In this document: one piece after another, positions 12,381 through 25,641 of the stretch
How the letters are laid out: every line of letters begins with the position of its first letter
Position numbering within the stretch: the stretch's first letter is position 1
The notes under the pieces: model-generated
The model's database searches: none
The model's input: the letters and a program-made list of their open reading frames with translations, nothing else
What the model was told of the DNA's origin: nothing
Position numbers and translations under genes: made by a program
Source of the DNA: Halisarca cf. caerulea
Taxonomy: Eukaryota; Porifera; Demospongiae; Chondrillida; Halisarcidae
DNA: 64,000 nucleotides
Reading direction: 5' to 3'
Assembly (NCBI GenBank): GCA_963170055.1
Contig: CAUJGJ010000005.1
Span: 719,901 to 783,900, forward strand

Positions 12381-12389
12381 TATTGCAGT

Positions 12390-12395
12390 ATTAAA
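12390..12395 (+). promoter_or_regulatory. Putative polyadenylation signal ATTAAA
   Basis: ATTAAA lies 30 bases after the ODC-like stop codon and is followed by a T-rich stretch. This position suits the 3' end of a short-UTR transcript. Confidence 0.45.
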
Positions 12396-12599
12396 CTTTA
12401 TTTATCTAATTTGATGTTCTAAATTGCCATCATAGTTACATCATTAAAATGTATATGGCATAAGCTACCAAAATCTTGATTTGCAATTTTCACATCGTCT
12501 TCTGACTTACAAAGCAAGAGCTTTGAAAGAATTGTCAGTTTATAAAGGTTATTGAGGCCTTTTGGGTCAGCAGAATCAACGCTGGATTGCGAATTAATT

Positions 12600-12915
12600 A
12601 GAAGGTTGCTGGATTATAGAGGTCAGTTGTATGGCAAATGATCGGTGTCAGAGACAGGTTCGATCCGCTGTACTATAATCATGGAGATTTACTGAAAGTG
12701 TCCATAATTCGCAATGAATTTAGTATAATGTACAGATTATCACTATACCATAGCAAACTGTCCATTTTTCTGATTAGCAAGGTGTCCATATTTCAGGGGT
12801 TGCATTCTGTATACTTTTATCATGTTGTGTTTAGTGAACAAAAAATGCAGCCGGAATTAAAACAAGGTGTCCTGATTTTATAGGGAGTCCGCATTTCGAG
12901 GTTCCATTGTACTGC
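12600..12915. mobile_element. Degenerate Tigger/pogo-derived repeat
   Basis: The right part reads GGTGTCCTGATTTTATAGG, then GTCCGCATTTCGAGGTTCC and ATTGTACTG, the usual pogo-type terminus in inverted orientation. Internal copies of GTGTCCATA motifs occur at about 12698 and 12780. The left terminus is not clear. Confidence 0.5.
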
Positions 12916-13365
12916 ATGCTGGTATGTTCTACAGAGGCAGCACCTTTGTTATATGTACGCACATTATATGAAATCATTGGAGCTATTAAACTGAAATCTG
13001 AGCCTCCTATATGAACTGCTTTGGAACCCCTGATAGTGGACACAGTATATGAACTTCTCTTAGACTATTATACAAAGAACAAGCCATCGCTTCCAAAAAA
13101 TATTCTCCCCTTAAATATTTTAAATTCATTTCTAACCTCCCAAAGAGGACAACCTCCCTATAAAGTGCGAAGGCAGCTGAATTTATATCACCCCTTAAGT
13201 ATACTTACTTTTCACTGTATTACTAACAAGTGCCATTTACAGAAACATTCTAGAATCGTGTATCATTTCCACACACAGTTCAGTGTTATAACACAGCATT
13301 GCTATGCATCCACATACATTATTAGTGACCAAAACCTAGTTTCAGAAGATCCTACAATATATATA

Positions 13366-13536
13366 CAGTTGAACCTCTCTAGAATGAACCCTGGATGCAA
13401 TCAACTCCCTGATATATATAACGAACGTAGACCTTAGAATGTACACCTGTTTACTGTATAATAATTAATAATGAATCCCGATTTAGTGGACCTTTTCAAT
13501 GATTCTGAGAGGGTTCATTATAGGCAAGTTCTACTG
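13366..13536. mobile_element. Tigger/pogo-type MITE
   Basis: CAGTTGAACCTCTCTAGAAT with GAACCC on the left is matched inversely by GGGTTCATTATAGGCAAGTT with CTACTG on the right. Length is 171 bp, noncoding, with TA-rich flanks consistent with TA target use. Confidence 0.65.
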
Positions 13537-13539
13537 TTA

Positions 13540-15250
13540 CTATATTTGGTCAGCCATTTGTACGAGCAATGGTGAATGATATATCTTGCAACCATATCTA
13601 GGAAATATATTATATTATATAGTAATAGTAGTTTTTGTATACAGACTATAAGTATACTTCACTGTTTTGTGTCCAACAGTGCAACCCTTGAAGGTGGGGG
13701 TAGTAGCAATAATAAAGCTACAATCAAAATTCATTGTTCTCACCTGCATCCATGTGTTTACCACTATCATGGGGATCTAAAGTTGACATTTGTATATAAT
13801 ATACATAGACTGTGTTGTTGCTGCATCAAAGTTCCGTAAGAACTTTGCTCTGCATTCTTATAGAATGTATAACAATATCATTAAGACATCCAGGTTCATG
13901 TACATATTCATATATACACATGCATGTGTATCTGCATGTTGGTTTGTTACTAAGAGCAAATAAAAAAACTATAGATTTATTAGGGAATTTGAAAAAGCAG
14001 TCTATCGAAGAATGAAGAAAGATGATTTATCCCAAACTGTTGCCATCAAGTTTAAAGTATATCCCATAATATTATAGTTATTCCGAGGTAGTCTAGGGAT
14101 AAAGTCCTTTTGCTATTTTGTGTATGGTGTGTATGCTGGCACTTTTGAATTACTTGTTAACCCTCAAAGATGAGATGCTAAAAATATGACTTATCAATAG
14201 CATACACGTTTTGTAGAATTCCCAATCAGAAGGGGTTTATTTGTCAGTGCAATCTATGTATAATATTACACTAGAATCGACGCAATTCAGAACTCTCATC
14301 CCGTGTTTGTGTTCTTATAATGATAGGTGAAATATATACCAGAGTTTAAAGGCAACACAAGCACAGAATCAGTGGCTACAGAGATAGTGGACTAACCATT
14401 GCATACTCTTCACAAACCTGTGCTGGCACCATTCTGTGTATAAAGCTGACTATGTAGGTTACGTAGTAACTATTTTAAAACAGTAAAAGCTAGGATGTAG
14501 CATTGATACAGAATTGTGCAAAAAGGCTTATAAAATTAGCAAAAAGGGATTCTCCAAAAACACAAGAGTAAGTTGCAAAACAGGTACAGAGCTAGGTGGA
14601 TAAAGGGCAAGACGAGAATAGGGTTGCAATACATGAGGCTAGACAGGTATATATAGAACTGGACAGAGTTTATAGTTGGACTGAGTGCACACTGTAAATT
14701 CCTACATCCCACACATACGTCTGTCTGTATATACTATGGGATGTGGGAATTTGCACATGTAATTGGAGCTCGCTAGCTGGCGAAAGATGAGACCTCTGGA
14801 CACTTTGTGGTGACTTGTAGCTCATCTCAATAAAAAGTGAAGAGTAAAATAATCTTAATATTATGGTACAGATGTTGCGGGCCCATACCCTGATGAGTGT
14901 ACGTTAAATTTCTGTAAAGAGATAGGCTTACAAAGCTTTCAAATTACTTTGTCGTGTAGCTGGTCTGCATGTCAAAATGTATCAAAATCCACTTTTGAAA
15001 GGTACGAAGCCACCACATTGTTAGTTTTGGGTGAAAACAAAATTCTGCTAATGTATGGCAGCCATGTTTTTCTGTATCAATCCTACATATCGAGTACTAC
15101 CATACTCCATAATAATAAGATTATTACGACAATGTATAATATCTTTGTGTTTCTATCTGATTTATAGTGATTTTTTTATAAACATAAGAATGGAATGTTT
15201 TATGCATGTACGGTATTTTGAATTTGTGTGAGTCAACATCTAAGTATACT
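13540..15250. other. Intergenic stretch, no gene recognised
   Basis: AT-rich sequence without convincing exons. The only structured item I see is the short hairpin at 14696-14752. Confidence 0.5.
14696..14752. other. Short hairpin of pre-miRNA-like size
   Basis: AAATTCCTACATCCCACACA and TATGGGATGTGGGAATTT can pair over about 18 bp with one G:U or mismatch and a small bulge, around a loop of roughly 18-20 bases. It might be a tiny palindromic element remnant or a hairpin RNA. No expression evidence is available. Confidence 0.3.
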
Positions 15251-15325
15251 AGTCTGGCTTGATACTTCTGTTCCCATTAATCGCTAAGTGGGACAGTGTA
15301 ACCCAGACTACTATACACATGTACA

Positions 15326-15330
<5 letters not shown>

Positions 15331-15371
<41 letters not shown>

Positions 15372-15376
15372 TGTGT

Positions 15377-15418
<42 letters not shown>

Positions 15419-15496
15419 GTGTGTGTACATGCGTGTGTATATCTGTGTGCGTGTCCATCCATCCATGTGTGTGCATGTGTGTGTGTGTGTGTGTGT

Positions 15497-15563
<67 letters not shown>

Positions 15564-15576
15564 ACATGTGTGTGTG

Positions 15577-15658
<82 letters not shown>

Positions 15659-15700
15659 GTGTGTGTATATATCTGTGTGCATGTCCATCCATCCATGTGT
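15331..15700. repeat. (TG)n microsatellite up to an assembly gap
   Basis: A nearly continuous TG tract with interruptions such as CATCCATCCATG, which occurs twice (about 15456 and 15686). The cysteine/valine and threonine/histidine open frames here are microsatellite artefacts. Confidence 0.95.
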
Positions 15701-15900
15701 NNNNNNNNNNNNNNNNNNNNNNNNNNNNNNNNNNNNNNNNNNNNNNNNNNNNNNNNNNNNNNNNNNNNNNNNNNNNNNNNNNNNNNNNNNNNNNNNNNNN
15801 NNNNNNNNNNNNNNNNNNNNNNNNNNNNNNNNNNNNNNNNNNNNNNNNNNNNNNNNNNNNNNNNNNNNNNNNNNNNNNNNNNNNNNNNNNNNNNNNNNNN
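15701..15900. other. Assembly gap, exactly 200 N
   Basis: Exactly 200 undetermined bases, most likely a placeholder length rather than a measured one. The tract is TG-rich before and CA-rich after the gap. Confidence 0.98.
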
Positions 15901-17049
<1,149 letters not shown>

Positions 17050-17185
17050 TGCATGCACACTCAAAGACACACCAATTTTATCACACATACAAACTGTAAA
17101 GGAATCCTGCACATGTATGTACCAAAAATAAATACCTAACAGGATTCTTTGTAGTTTATATATCTATGGTATACATAGCAGCATA

Positions 17186-17620
17186 ATGGACGTTTTCGAC
17201 GGGAAACCCGTATACTTACTACGGATACCACTGCGCACGAACATGGCCGTTGACATCCTTTTTGCCATCGTTGCCGCTTTTGTTTCCCACGCGTAAATCA
17301 TTCCGCCTTATAGATAAGGACACTCACCAAGTTTATTTTGGAACATTCGCTGTAGTCAGAAAGTACTCGTGTCTTTTTCCCAGGAGGAGTTAGCGGACAA
17401 CCGTTTCGAAGGTAAAAGTCGAATTCCTGTCAGGATTCGTCCGTACAACAAACATGGCGGCTCGTAAGCTTGTACGGGCTATTTTCGAAATTTCGCCATT
17501 TCGCAAGTAAAAGTGAAGAGGAGCCTTACGTGCTCTTTCCAGACCCTACAGTTGAAGATCGTGAGCAGTCGTCCGCAGTCAGTCGCAGCGCGCGTCAGTG
17601 AACTGCGAACAAAAAATCGG
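17186..17620 (+). promoter_or_regulatory. GC-richer, promoter-like block with possible first exon
   Basis: This block is clearly richer in CG dinucleotides than its surroundings. It holds two ATGs in a good initiation context: ACGAACATGGCC (17249 region) and ACAAACATGGCGGC (ATG at 17454). From 17454 a 53-base open stretch encodes MAARKLVRAIFEISPFR and ends at a donor-like gtaaaag at 17507. A 36-codon frame also runs from 17186 to 17296. It lies upstream of the coiled-coil gene and could be its promoter or first exon, or the 5' region of the retroelement that follows at 17936. I cannot decide between these. Confidence 0.35.
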
Positions 17621-17629
17621 CCTACTTTT

Positions 17630-17756
<127 letters not shown>

Positions 17757-17935
17757 AAATAGCCGACTAGCGATGAGCTGCTAAGTTTTCTCAAGGAATG
17801 TCTTTTTATTCGATTCTACTCTTCTTGATCGTCATCATCAGCCTTTACATTTATTGTGCCAGAGATTTGTCAAATCCCCTGATCATTTCCGTCTCAAAGT
17901 CTGCAAGATCCTTCGTATTCAACAGCGATTTCAGG

Positions 17936-18650
17936 ATGTCATCATCTCATGTCCGAAAATCAGGGCCTTGTTCTGTTTGTAAAAGGCCTATACAAATTTG
18001 CAATGATGGAATGGTGAAGATTCATGGGTCCATGTCTAATCACTGGTTCGGGCGTTCCTCCTATCCCTCCTTCCACCATAGACGGCAATCTCGCCATCTC
18101 GTCTAATTCGCGTCTGTCTTTGCCCTTTCCGGTCGGGTCTTCGGTCATCGATCCTTCTCCGACTATGCTCAATCCCGGCCCAGTTAACGTTAGGATCATT
18201 TAGAGAGTCCCTGAAGGCTCAAGAGCTCTGGCCGCCTCAAAGTTTGCTTCGATCCTCAGTCTAGTGGTGACGGAGAACTCCTGGGAGTCTTGGATAAGAT
18301 TGTTACTCTTCTGCAGGCGTTGCCTCCCGTCCCCTAAACGAGGAGGACACAGGATAAGCCTGGCTTCTCAGGTAAATCATTCCATCGAAGAAGAGGCTGA
18401 CATTCTGGTATTCGACAGCAGTGATGGGAAGAGATCCAACCCACATAGCTTGCTAGCCACAAGAGTTTCAGCGAAATTAGAGAAAAGGGATTTCAGAGGA
18501 GCAGTCCGGCTCGCCGGCTCTTCTGAACCGTTTTGTGATGTTAATGAGAGGTCTCTTAATTTGCTTCGAGAAAGACATCCTCCTTCCCATCCCGAGTCAG
18601 CTTTTCCTTGCTCCAACGCAGTAGACTCCCCCCCCCCCCCATTGTCATAC
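17936..18650 (+). pseudogene. N-terminal fragment of a nuclease-type retroelement
   Basis: From the ATG at 17936 the frame gives MSSSHVRKSGPCSVCKRPI, then MVKIHGSMSNH, a small Cys/His knuckle. It is then frameshifted into GSGVPPIPPSTIDGNLA. After 18264 an open frame carries [32 protein letters not shown] and [15 protein letters not shown] associate this order (zinc knuckle, then a KRGG segment, then an AVRLA segment before the reverse transcriptase) with the element type whose RT and C-terminal domain are seen at 33477-35860. It has at least one frameshift and stops before the RT domain, where (TA)n begins. Family link is by memory of motif order; not functional. Confidence 0.6.
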
Positions 18651-18683
18651 CTTTTCATTCCATTGTCAAGGCAGTTTTCTCCT

Positions 18684-18742
<59 letters not shown>

Positions 18743-18768
18743 TATACATATATATATATATATGTATG

Positions 18769-18850
<82 letters not shown>
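18684..18850. repeat. (TA)n microsatellite
   Basis: About 165 bases of TA with a few C or G interruptions, bounding the 3' side of the retroelement fragment. Confidence 0.97.
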
Positions 18851-18853
<3 letters not shown>

Positions 18854-18879
18854 TTACCCTATACCCTAGGTATAACCCT

Positions 18880-19930
18880 AACCCAATGGATATTTTTTAA
18901 GTAATTTTTCTCTGTATGCATATATTTCCAATTCCGCTAAAAAGATCACAGTCCCCATGTTGAAGAAATTGTATACCCTTAGTACTGCATAAATAAACGT
19001 ATTTACACTATTTACCTTGAAATTTTGCTTCCAGTTTTGACTAAAATATATATGGCCCCTATCCATGTGGGACAGGGACAGCACCGCCAGTACAGCCAGG
19101 TCTGGTGTAGGTCAAATCCCTTTTTGGCCTACTTGTGTCCTTTTCTCAAGTCTCTTAATCTTCTGAGAAATAGCTCCTTAACTTAGTAATAGTACTCACT
19201 GTACACCAAGGACAGCCCATCAGCATACTCATTGGCATATCAATTCTGCCATTTCTCTACCAGGTACCAGTGTTGCATGACTGTGTTTGAAAATGCTGAT
19301 TTATAGCTCAATTTTGACTAGGTTAACGGTGTATGGGGACAGCTTCAACGTCCTAGAAGAACTCTAAGAACACACATAAGACAGAGGTGCATAATTCTCT
19401 GCATCACCCAGAATAGTCATACTTTAATTAATCTTTAATCCTCACACAATTTGTTACTATTTCTAGTAGCAATATTGCTGCACGTTTTGGTGTACGTACT
19501 TGGCAGATACTTAGCTGATTGATTCTTGTGACCTTTGAGCAAGCCCTTGAGCTCTTACAGGTTGCTAACAGGTGGTAAATTCGTTACTTGTTACTAACAT
19601 ACTAGTTTCTTTGATGTATGACATCATGCGTAGATAAATTCATTTCTCCTACACACCAGAACAGAATCATAATAAGTGGGGGGCAGGGGGTATTTACGAG
19701 TAAGGTTATATATAGGCCTATTATGCTGAAGTACCAATAGTTTTAAAATGGTTGGATATATAAAATACAATGGTTATGTTAAAAATGCAGAGACTTTGTG
19801 AAGTACTGCACAGGTAGAAGAAAGGTAAACATACTATGCAAATTTTCACCCTAACAGTCTAAAAAGTGCTAAATTGGGCATGTTTCTTATACAAATGTCA
19901 AGTATTAATGAACATGATGATTATTGTGCA
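18880..19930. other. No exon recognised before the first coiled-coil exon
   Basis: No open frame with splice sites and coiled-coil composition is seen here. The first exon of the large gene may be missing, very short, or as far upstream as 17454. Confidence 0.4.
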
Positions 19931-19931
19931 G

Positions 19932-20883
19932 CAAAAACTTAAAGCTGAGCTGGAAGATAGTAGACAAAAGTGTGGTGAGCTAAAGAAAGATCTTGATCGA
20001 ACAGATCAGCGTCTAGCTGAATATAAGGTGGGCTGTTCCATATGCCTTCTATTTTACATATGTCCCTGTACCATTTTTTGCATGACATTGTGTAAACTTA
20101 ATATAGAAAGAAATTGAAACTGCTGGAACTGACAAAGACAGAATTGCACAGGAGAAAGATGATTTGTCAAAGAAGATGGAGCATTTACAAAGGGATTGGC
20201 ATAAGGAACAGGCAGCATGGAAGAAGGATGCTATCACTAAAGTACATACTCTACATGGTAACACCTGTCCATATGTTGTAGCATAATGAGCATGCATATG
20301 CATGCTCAGTACCATAACTGTGTGAATATTAATTAATTATATGTATTATAATTTTATTATTCTAACATGTTATTATCAGGACAAGCATTCAGAGCTTCAG
20401 AGAAAATTTGATGGCTTAAAGGTATCAGTTTTAAAGAAGGATGATGAACTGAAAAAAGCTAAGCAAAACTTGAATGTTTCGAACCAGAGGATTCAGACAC
20501 TCGAAAGACAGTTGAAAGTCTGTTAAGGCAATGAAATTCAACACTTATATGTATTAGACAAGGAATATACTGTCACATTGTCTCATCTTATGTAGAGTGC
20601 AGATATGGCTAAGTGTGCCATAGAGAATGAGAAAGCTCAATTATTGGATAAACATGCTAAGCAGTTAGAAGTGGCCTTAAAAGCAGCAAATGATCGACTT
20701 GCCCAAGCAAAAATAGAACATGATAAAAAATTAAGTAGTGTTTTAAAAGAAAAGGAAACATTAATTGGAACTAAACAGGACAGTATTCAACACCTGCAAG
20801 GGGAAGTTGTAAAAATGAAGACTTCACTTCAAACAAGGGATAAAGAAATTAAGGAAAATCAAACCAAAATCAACTTTTTGCAG
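19932..20883 (+). CDS. Coiled-coil exons 1-4
   Basis: Exons 19932-20027 (32 aa), 20107-20241 (45 aa), 20380-20517 (46 aa) and 20596-20883 (96 aa). Acceptors are TATTGTGCAG, TTAATATAG, TTATTATCAG and CTTATGTAG. Donors are GTGGGC, GTACAT, GTCTGT (weak) and GTAATT. Sample sequence: [54 protein letters not shown]. Introns between them are under 140 bases, unlike the kilobase introns that follow. Confidence 0.9.
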
Positions 20884-23800
20884 GTAATTATGATAGTTGT
20901 GGAATCAGATTTCAATATACATAATATTCAGCAGTTTTGCACATGCACCACACCTACAAGAGTGACCTGCAAAAGATAGGAATATATGACATTGTACACA
21001 ATTGCCTCCACAAGATCATAATACATAGTTACTGTATAATAATAACACACCAAAGATGAGCATGCTGAACTGATAGGCATAAATTATCACGAGCTTGATC
21101 CTCTTGATAGGTTCAAAATAGCAGACATGGATGAATCTGTAGTAAGTGTAAATATAATCATTCACTAAGCAGTAACTCACTCGCTCAAGTGGACAATGGC
21201 ATTGTCTCCATCTCTCTGCAATGAACACCACTACCATATCAAACCCAACTTCACTCTCTCTTACTAAGATGAGCATTGTTCCCACCACCTCCCACCCTCT
21301 TTCTAAAATAATTAGAATACTATTCCCACTATCCCTCGCCTTCTCACTGCCACTAATACCGTTTCCACCCATTCTCCCTCTCTCCCTAAGGCCAGTACTG
21401 TTGCCACTACCTCTCCCTCTCTCACAGAGGCCAGTAGTGTTTCCACCACCTTTCCATCTCTCACCGAGACCAGTACTATTCCCACCACCTCTCCCTCAGA
21501 GTCCCTCAACAAGGCAAGTACTGCTCACACCGATTTCCCCTCGGAGTCTCTCACCTAGGCCAGTACTGTTTGCACCAACACCTGTCTATTTTTTTTAACT
21601 TGCCACCATTAACAACTGCACGTAATTAAATACACATAAATAGATACACTAAAAGGTGACAGGTGGGTAGAGGTGGTCCCAACACTGCCAAAAAAATGTT
21701 CAGAAGAAGAACATGCACAGTTAAAGTTAGGCCTCAAAAAGAAAGAGAAGGAATAATATTGAACATTTAGTTAAATGAGACATGTAGACACAGCAAGGTA
21801 AAGTGATACTAGATAAAACTGTTATTTGTGTTCAGTCCAGTTCCGCTTGCACTAAAGGTGGAATAATTGGTTGAAACTGCATGGGCGCATGGATGAACCC
21901 TCTTGAACCAACTTCAATGGTGGTGAGAGTCGCAGCAAAACCATTCCTTATACATCCCCCCACAAGTTCTGTGTACTAGGAACGTTTATGTGATGCTGCA
22001 TCCTCTATGTCAGTCTCAAAGGGGATGGTCAACTCCACTAGGTGGATTGAGGAATTGCTCCAAATACCAATATCTGGACTGTCATCAGTCACAGCAATGT
22101 TCTTGGAAACGGTGTAAGGGCTGTTGGGGAGATCCACTGTAATCCTGCTGTTCTTGGCAAATGTGAGGAGAGGAAAGAGTGGATGCATCCCAAAAGGCTG
22201 CCGTGCCTGTCATTGTACCGTCACTTCTCTAGGGCTACTGTGTAGTGATTGAGCACGTGGTGTAAAGTTTGTTCCTTGTCACAGAGTTGGCACTGTGGGA
22301 AGGACAACTTCTTTCACAGGAACAGGTTCCTGTTTTGTGGCAGTGTGTCTGTGACAGCATTGAATGCGAACTTGAAAGCACTCTCTTGGAGGGACAGCAC
22401 TGTGGTAGACCACAGGTCAGCTGACCTTCCCTGGAAGTCCTGCACAGTCTGGCCTTAAACAGTCAGACTTGCACTGTGGGTGACCCGGGCTGCATTGTCT
22501 GCTGCCTACAATTTGGCTTTGACTTGGTCGGTAGCACCTGGGTCATCTCTCATCCCATTAACCACCTCTTGAAATGGGTGAAAGGCAGGTTGTCTCATAT
22601 CTTGGCCTCCCTTGGTGTCTCCTGGGTAGTAATGGATCTTACCATAGGGTCCCTGGCGCACATGCAGGTGGCAGCGTTTGCCTAGTATAGCTTCGTATTC
22701 ATGGTTGTCAGTTCTGGTAGGTCCAGGCCACCACTGGTCTTGGGCAGAAACAGTCAACCCGTGTCCACTGACTTGGTCAGGCCGCACCATTTCTTCAGGT
22801 ACCGTGTGGCAAGAAGTTGGAGCTTGGTTCGTAGCCAAGTGAGGGAGGATTCGGACACAGAGAGGTCTCAGGAGAGTCTCGGACAATTGCCAGCTTTGAA
22901 GAGCAGAAGTTTCTGTTGTCTCATGACAAGAGTCACATCTAGTTTCTCCAAAAGAGATCTCAGTTCCAGCAGTAAACACTCTCTGGGCTGTGCACTGGTG
23001 GAATGAACAGAGACTGGTGCACCAAGGAAGCGGAAGGTGGAGTTGCCGATGTAGGGAATGGTTTCTTCATTCAGTGTCAGCTCCCGGTTGTATGGCTTAC
23101 CACTTGAGAGTAGATGGCCAGGGACACACACTTCAGTATATACATTAGCCTTCATGCCTGACCAGCTCAGCCAAGTGTCTGTGGCAGAGAAAAGTGTTCT
23201 GCAGGAGGACGGGCCGTCGGCAAAGAGAGAGGTATCATCGGTGTACTGGAGTAGGTTAGTGGTGCTGGTCATGAACTGTGGGAATAACCCAGGTTTGGGC
23301 ACCTTCTTGTGATGGTGTCTAACAGGGTGTTCATCGCAATGTTAATAAACAAGCACTGAGAGGGGGTCACCCTGGTACACTACAGTCCGGAGTTGAATGG
23401 GGTTGGTTGTCCATAAGTTGGCGGATACGACAAATATGAGGTCTTGTACAGGTTGGAGATAGTGCTGACATGACAGTGTAACAAGGAGAAGCAAATCAAG
23501 TCATGATGGTGAACACTGCCAAAGACATTGGCAAGGTCAAGCCAACAGACAGGCAGGGACTTGTGCTTTCTTTGGACTTCCCAGATGATAGACAAGGGCT
23601 TCAAGTGATGTTGTGTGCACATCAGAGTGGTGGGCTATAAAGGCACGGAAGAAGAAATTGCCACCTCCATCTCTGAGTTGAGGTCCGGAAATTCTACTGG
23701 TCTGGATGATATCTCCTAGAAGATGCTGAGTCTTGGTAGGGATGAGACAGGTCAATGGTTGAAAACCATCTTTGACACCAGCTGGGTGACTGAGTTGGTC

Positions 23801-25576
23801 CCTGAGGATTGATAAAGTCAACTCCTTGTGCCTTTAATTGCACAAGAAAGAAAGTTGAACCATCTGTAATAATTACCGTAGCATTGCTCTTTGGAGCATA
23901 CCTGGTAAGGTGTTTGCCAAAGCCATCCTCAACCGGCTCAAAACCCAAAGCTGAGCTTCTCCTCCGGGAAGGCAAGTGTGGTTTGTGGCAGGGAATGGGC
24001 TGTACAGACCAAATGTTTTCCCTACGGGCACTCACGGAGAAGGCACAGGAGTACCGTCAACCAATTTATGCATGCTTCATTGACCCGAGGAAGGCATATA
24101 ATTCGGAATACCACCACTCTCTCTGGCGCATTCTTCAGCACTCATACCATTTGCCAGAGAAGTTGTTATCCATCATCCGTGCTCTGCACAAGGACTCTAC
24201 TTCAGCATTCAGGTTGTACGGGAAGACATGTGAGAAGTTTCCCGTCACCTGTGGTGTTCACCAGGGCTGTGTGTTGTCCCGCACATTATATAATTTCTGC
24301 TCTGACGTGGCCATTCACATGGCCTTGGGCGAGTGCCAACTTCAGGGGAAAGCATCAGGGTGGCCACCTGCAGGCATGATGCCAGCCTAGTAGGAAACAT
24401 GAAGATCCTCAAGTTGGAGACTCTTGTGACTGACTTGGAGTATGCCGATGATATGGCCCTCTTAGCTGACAACTTATCCAACCTCACCTCCATGCTGGAA
24501 ACTCTTTCCACCTGCTTCAATAAGCTGGGCCTCTCCATCAGCTGTAAGAAGATAAAGTCTTTAGCAGTTTAACTATCTGATAGCCCGATGCACCAAGTCC
24601 AGCACCCATCCATCTAGTCCCGGAAGAGCCGATTGAAGTGGTTCCCCACTTTCTGTACCTGGGGGTAGTATTGTTCAGAATGTCTGTTGGGTGGACACAG
24701 AGATCAGCTCTAGGATCTGCAAGGCCTCATCAGCATTTCAGTCCCTGTCTCACATCTCGTGGCATCAGCGCAAGATCAAGAAAACCCCCCAGGTACGCAT
24801 CCTCAACAGTGTCAGCATACTGACCTTGTAGTATGGTCGGGAGAGTACTGTCCTCCTTGAGCCTCACATTCACCACCTGAATTCCTTTGTGATGCCTCCT
24901 TATCATTTTAGGAATCTCAATCAGGTAGAAGAAGCATCATACCACCATACACCAGATGGCAAAGCAGCAGAGGATCTCATCCATCCTCACACAGAATCGT
25001 CTTTGCATTCTCGGGCATCTTTCTCGGATCCCCAATAGCCATCTGCCAAAGCAGCGTTTTGTGTCTGCCCCTTTTGGTGGCAAGCGTTCTGCTGGAAGAT
25101 AGAAGCGTCGATGGAATGAGGTTGCAGCCAACGACCTCAAGCTGTGCAGCCTGTCAGAGACCCGGAGGGAGCAAGCCAAGGAGCGCAGTCCTTGGTGCAC
25201 CACCATCAAACACCGAGTAGAGCTTCTCAACAAACAAGCAGAAGACAAAGAGAAGGGTGTCAAAGATGAGAAGAAGCAGCATCAAGAACAGCGTCTTGTT
25301 ACCACAGACAATGCCCCGCACTGTGACCACTCCAACTGCCCTTACCGGGCTCTGACTAAGGCCGGCTTGACCATCTATGCCAGCACTACTCCACCACTTC
25401 AGGCCAGTACTGCCACCAAACGTTCCACCAGCAGGGGCTTCACAAACACCAACATTTCTGCTCAGCCAGACCTCCACCATCAACGTAGACCCAGCCCAAT
25501 TGCCGACATCTCCCAACCCTTGGTGTTGTTTATTGAGCTTAGCAGCAAATAGATGGATGGATGGTGTGTGTGTGTG

Positions 25577-25641
<65 letters not shown>

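Noticed and set aside
18867..18890. Interstitial telomere-like CCCTAACCC motif
   Set aside because: Only about two imperfect units are present next to a TA tract; too short to support a telomeric origin.
19790..19835. Possible short exon between CAG and GTAAAC
   Set aside because: The longer version contains an in-frame stop, and the shorter (11 bases) is not phase 0, unlike every other exon of the gene.
21221..21598. Pro/Leu/Ser-rich open frame
   Set aside because: It arises from the degenerate 40-bp tandem repeat and has no splice or initiation support.
23694..24035. Minus-strand open frames overlapping the plus-strand reverse transcriptase
   Set aside because: The plus-strand reading ([23 protein letters not shown]) carries the recognisable motifs. 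The minus-strand frames are shadows.
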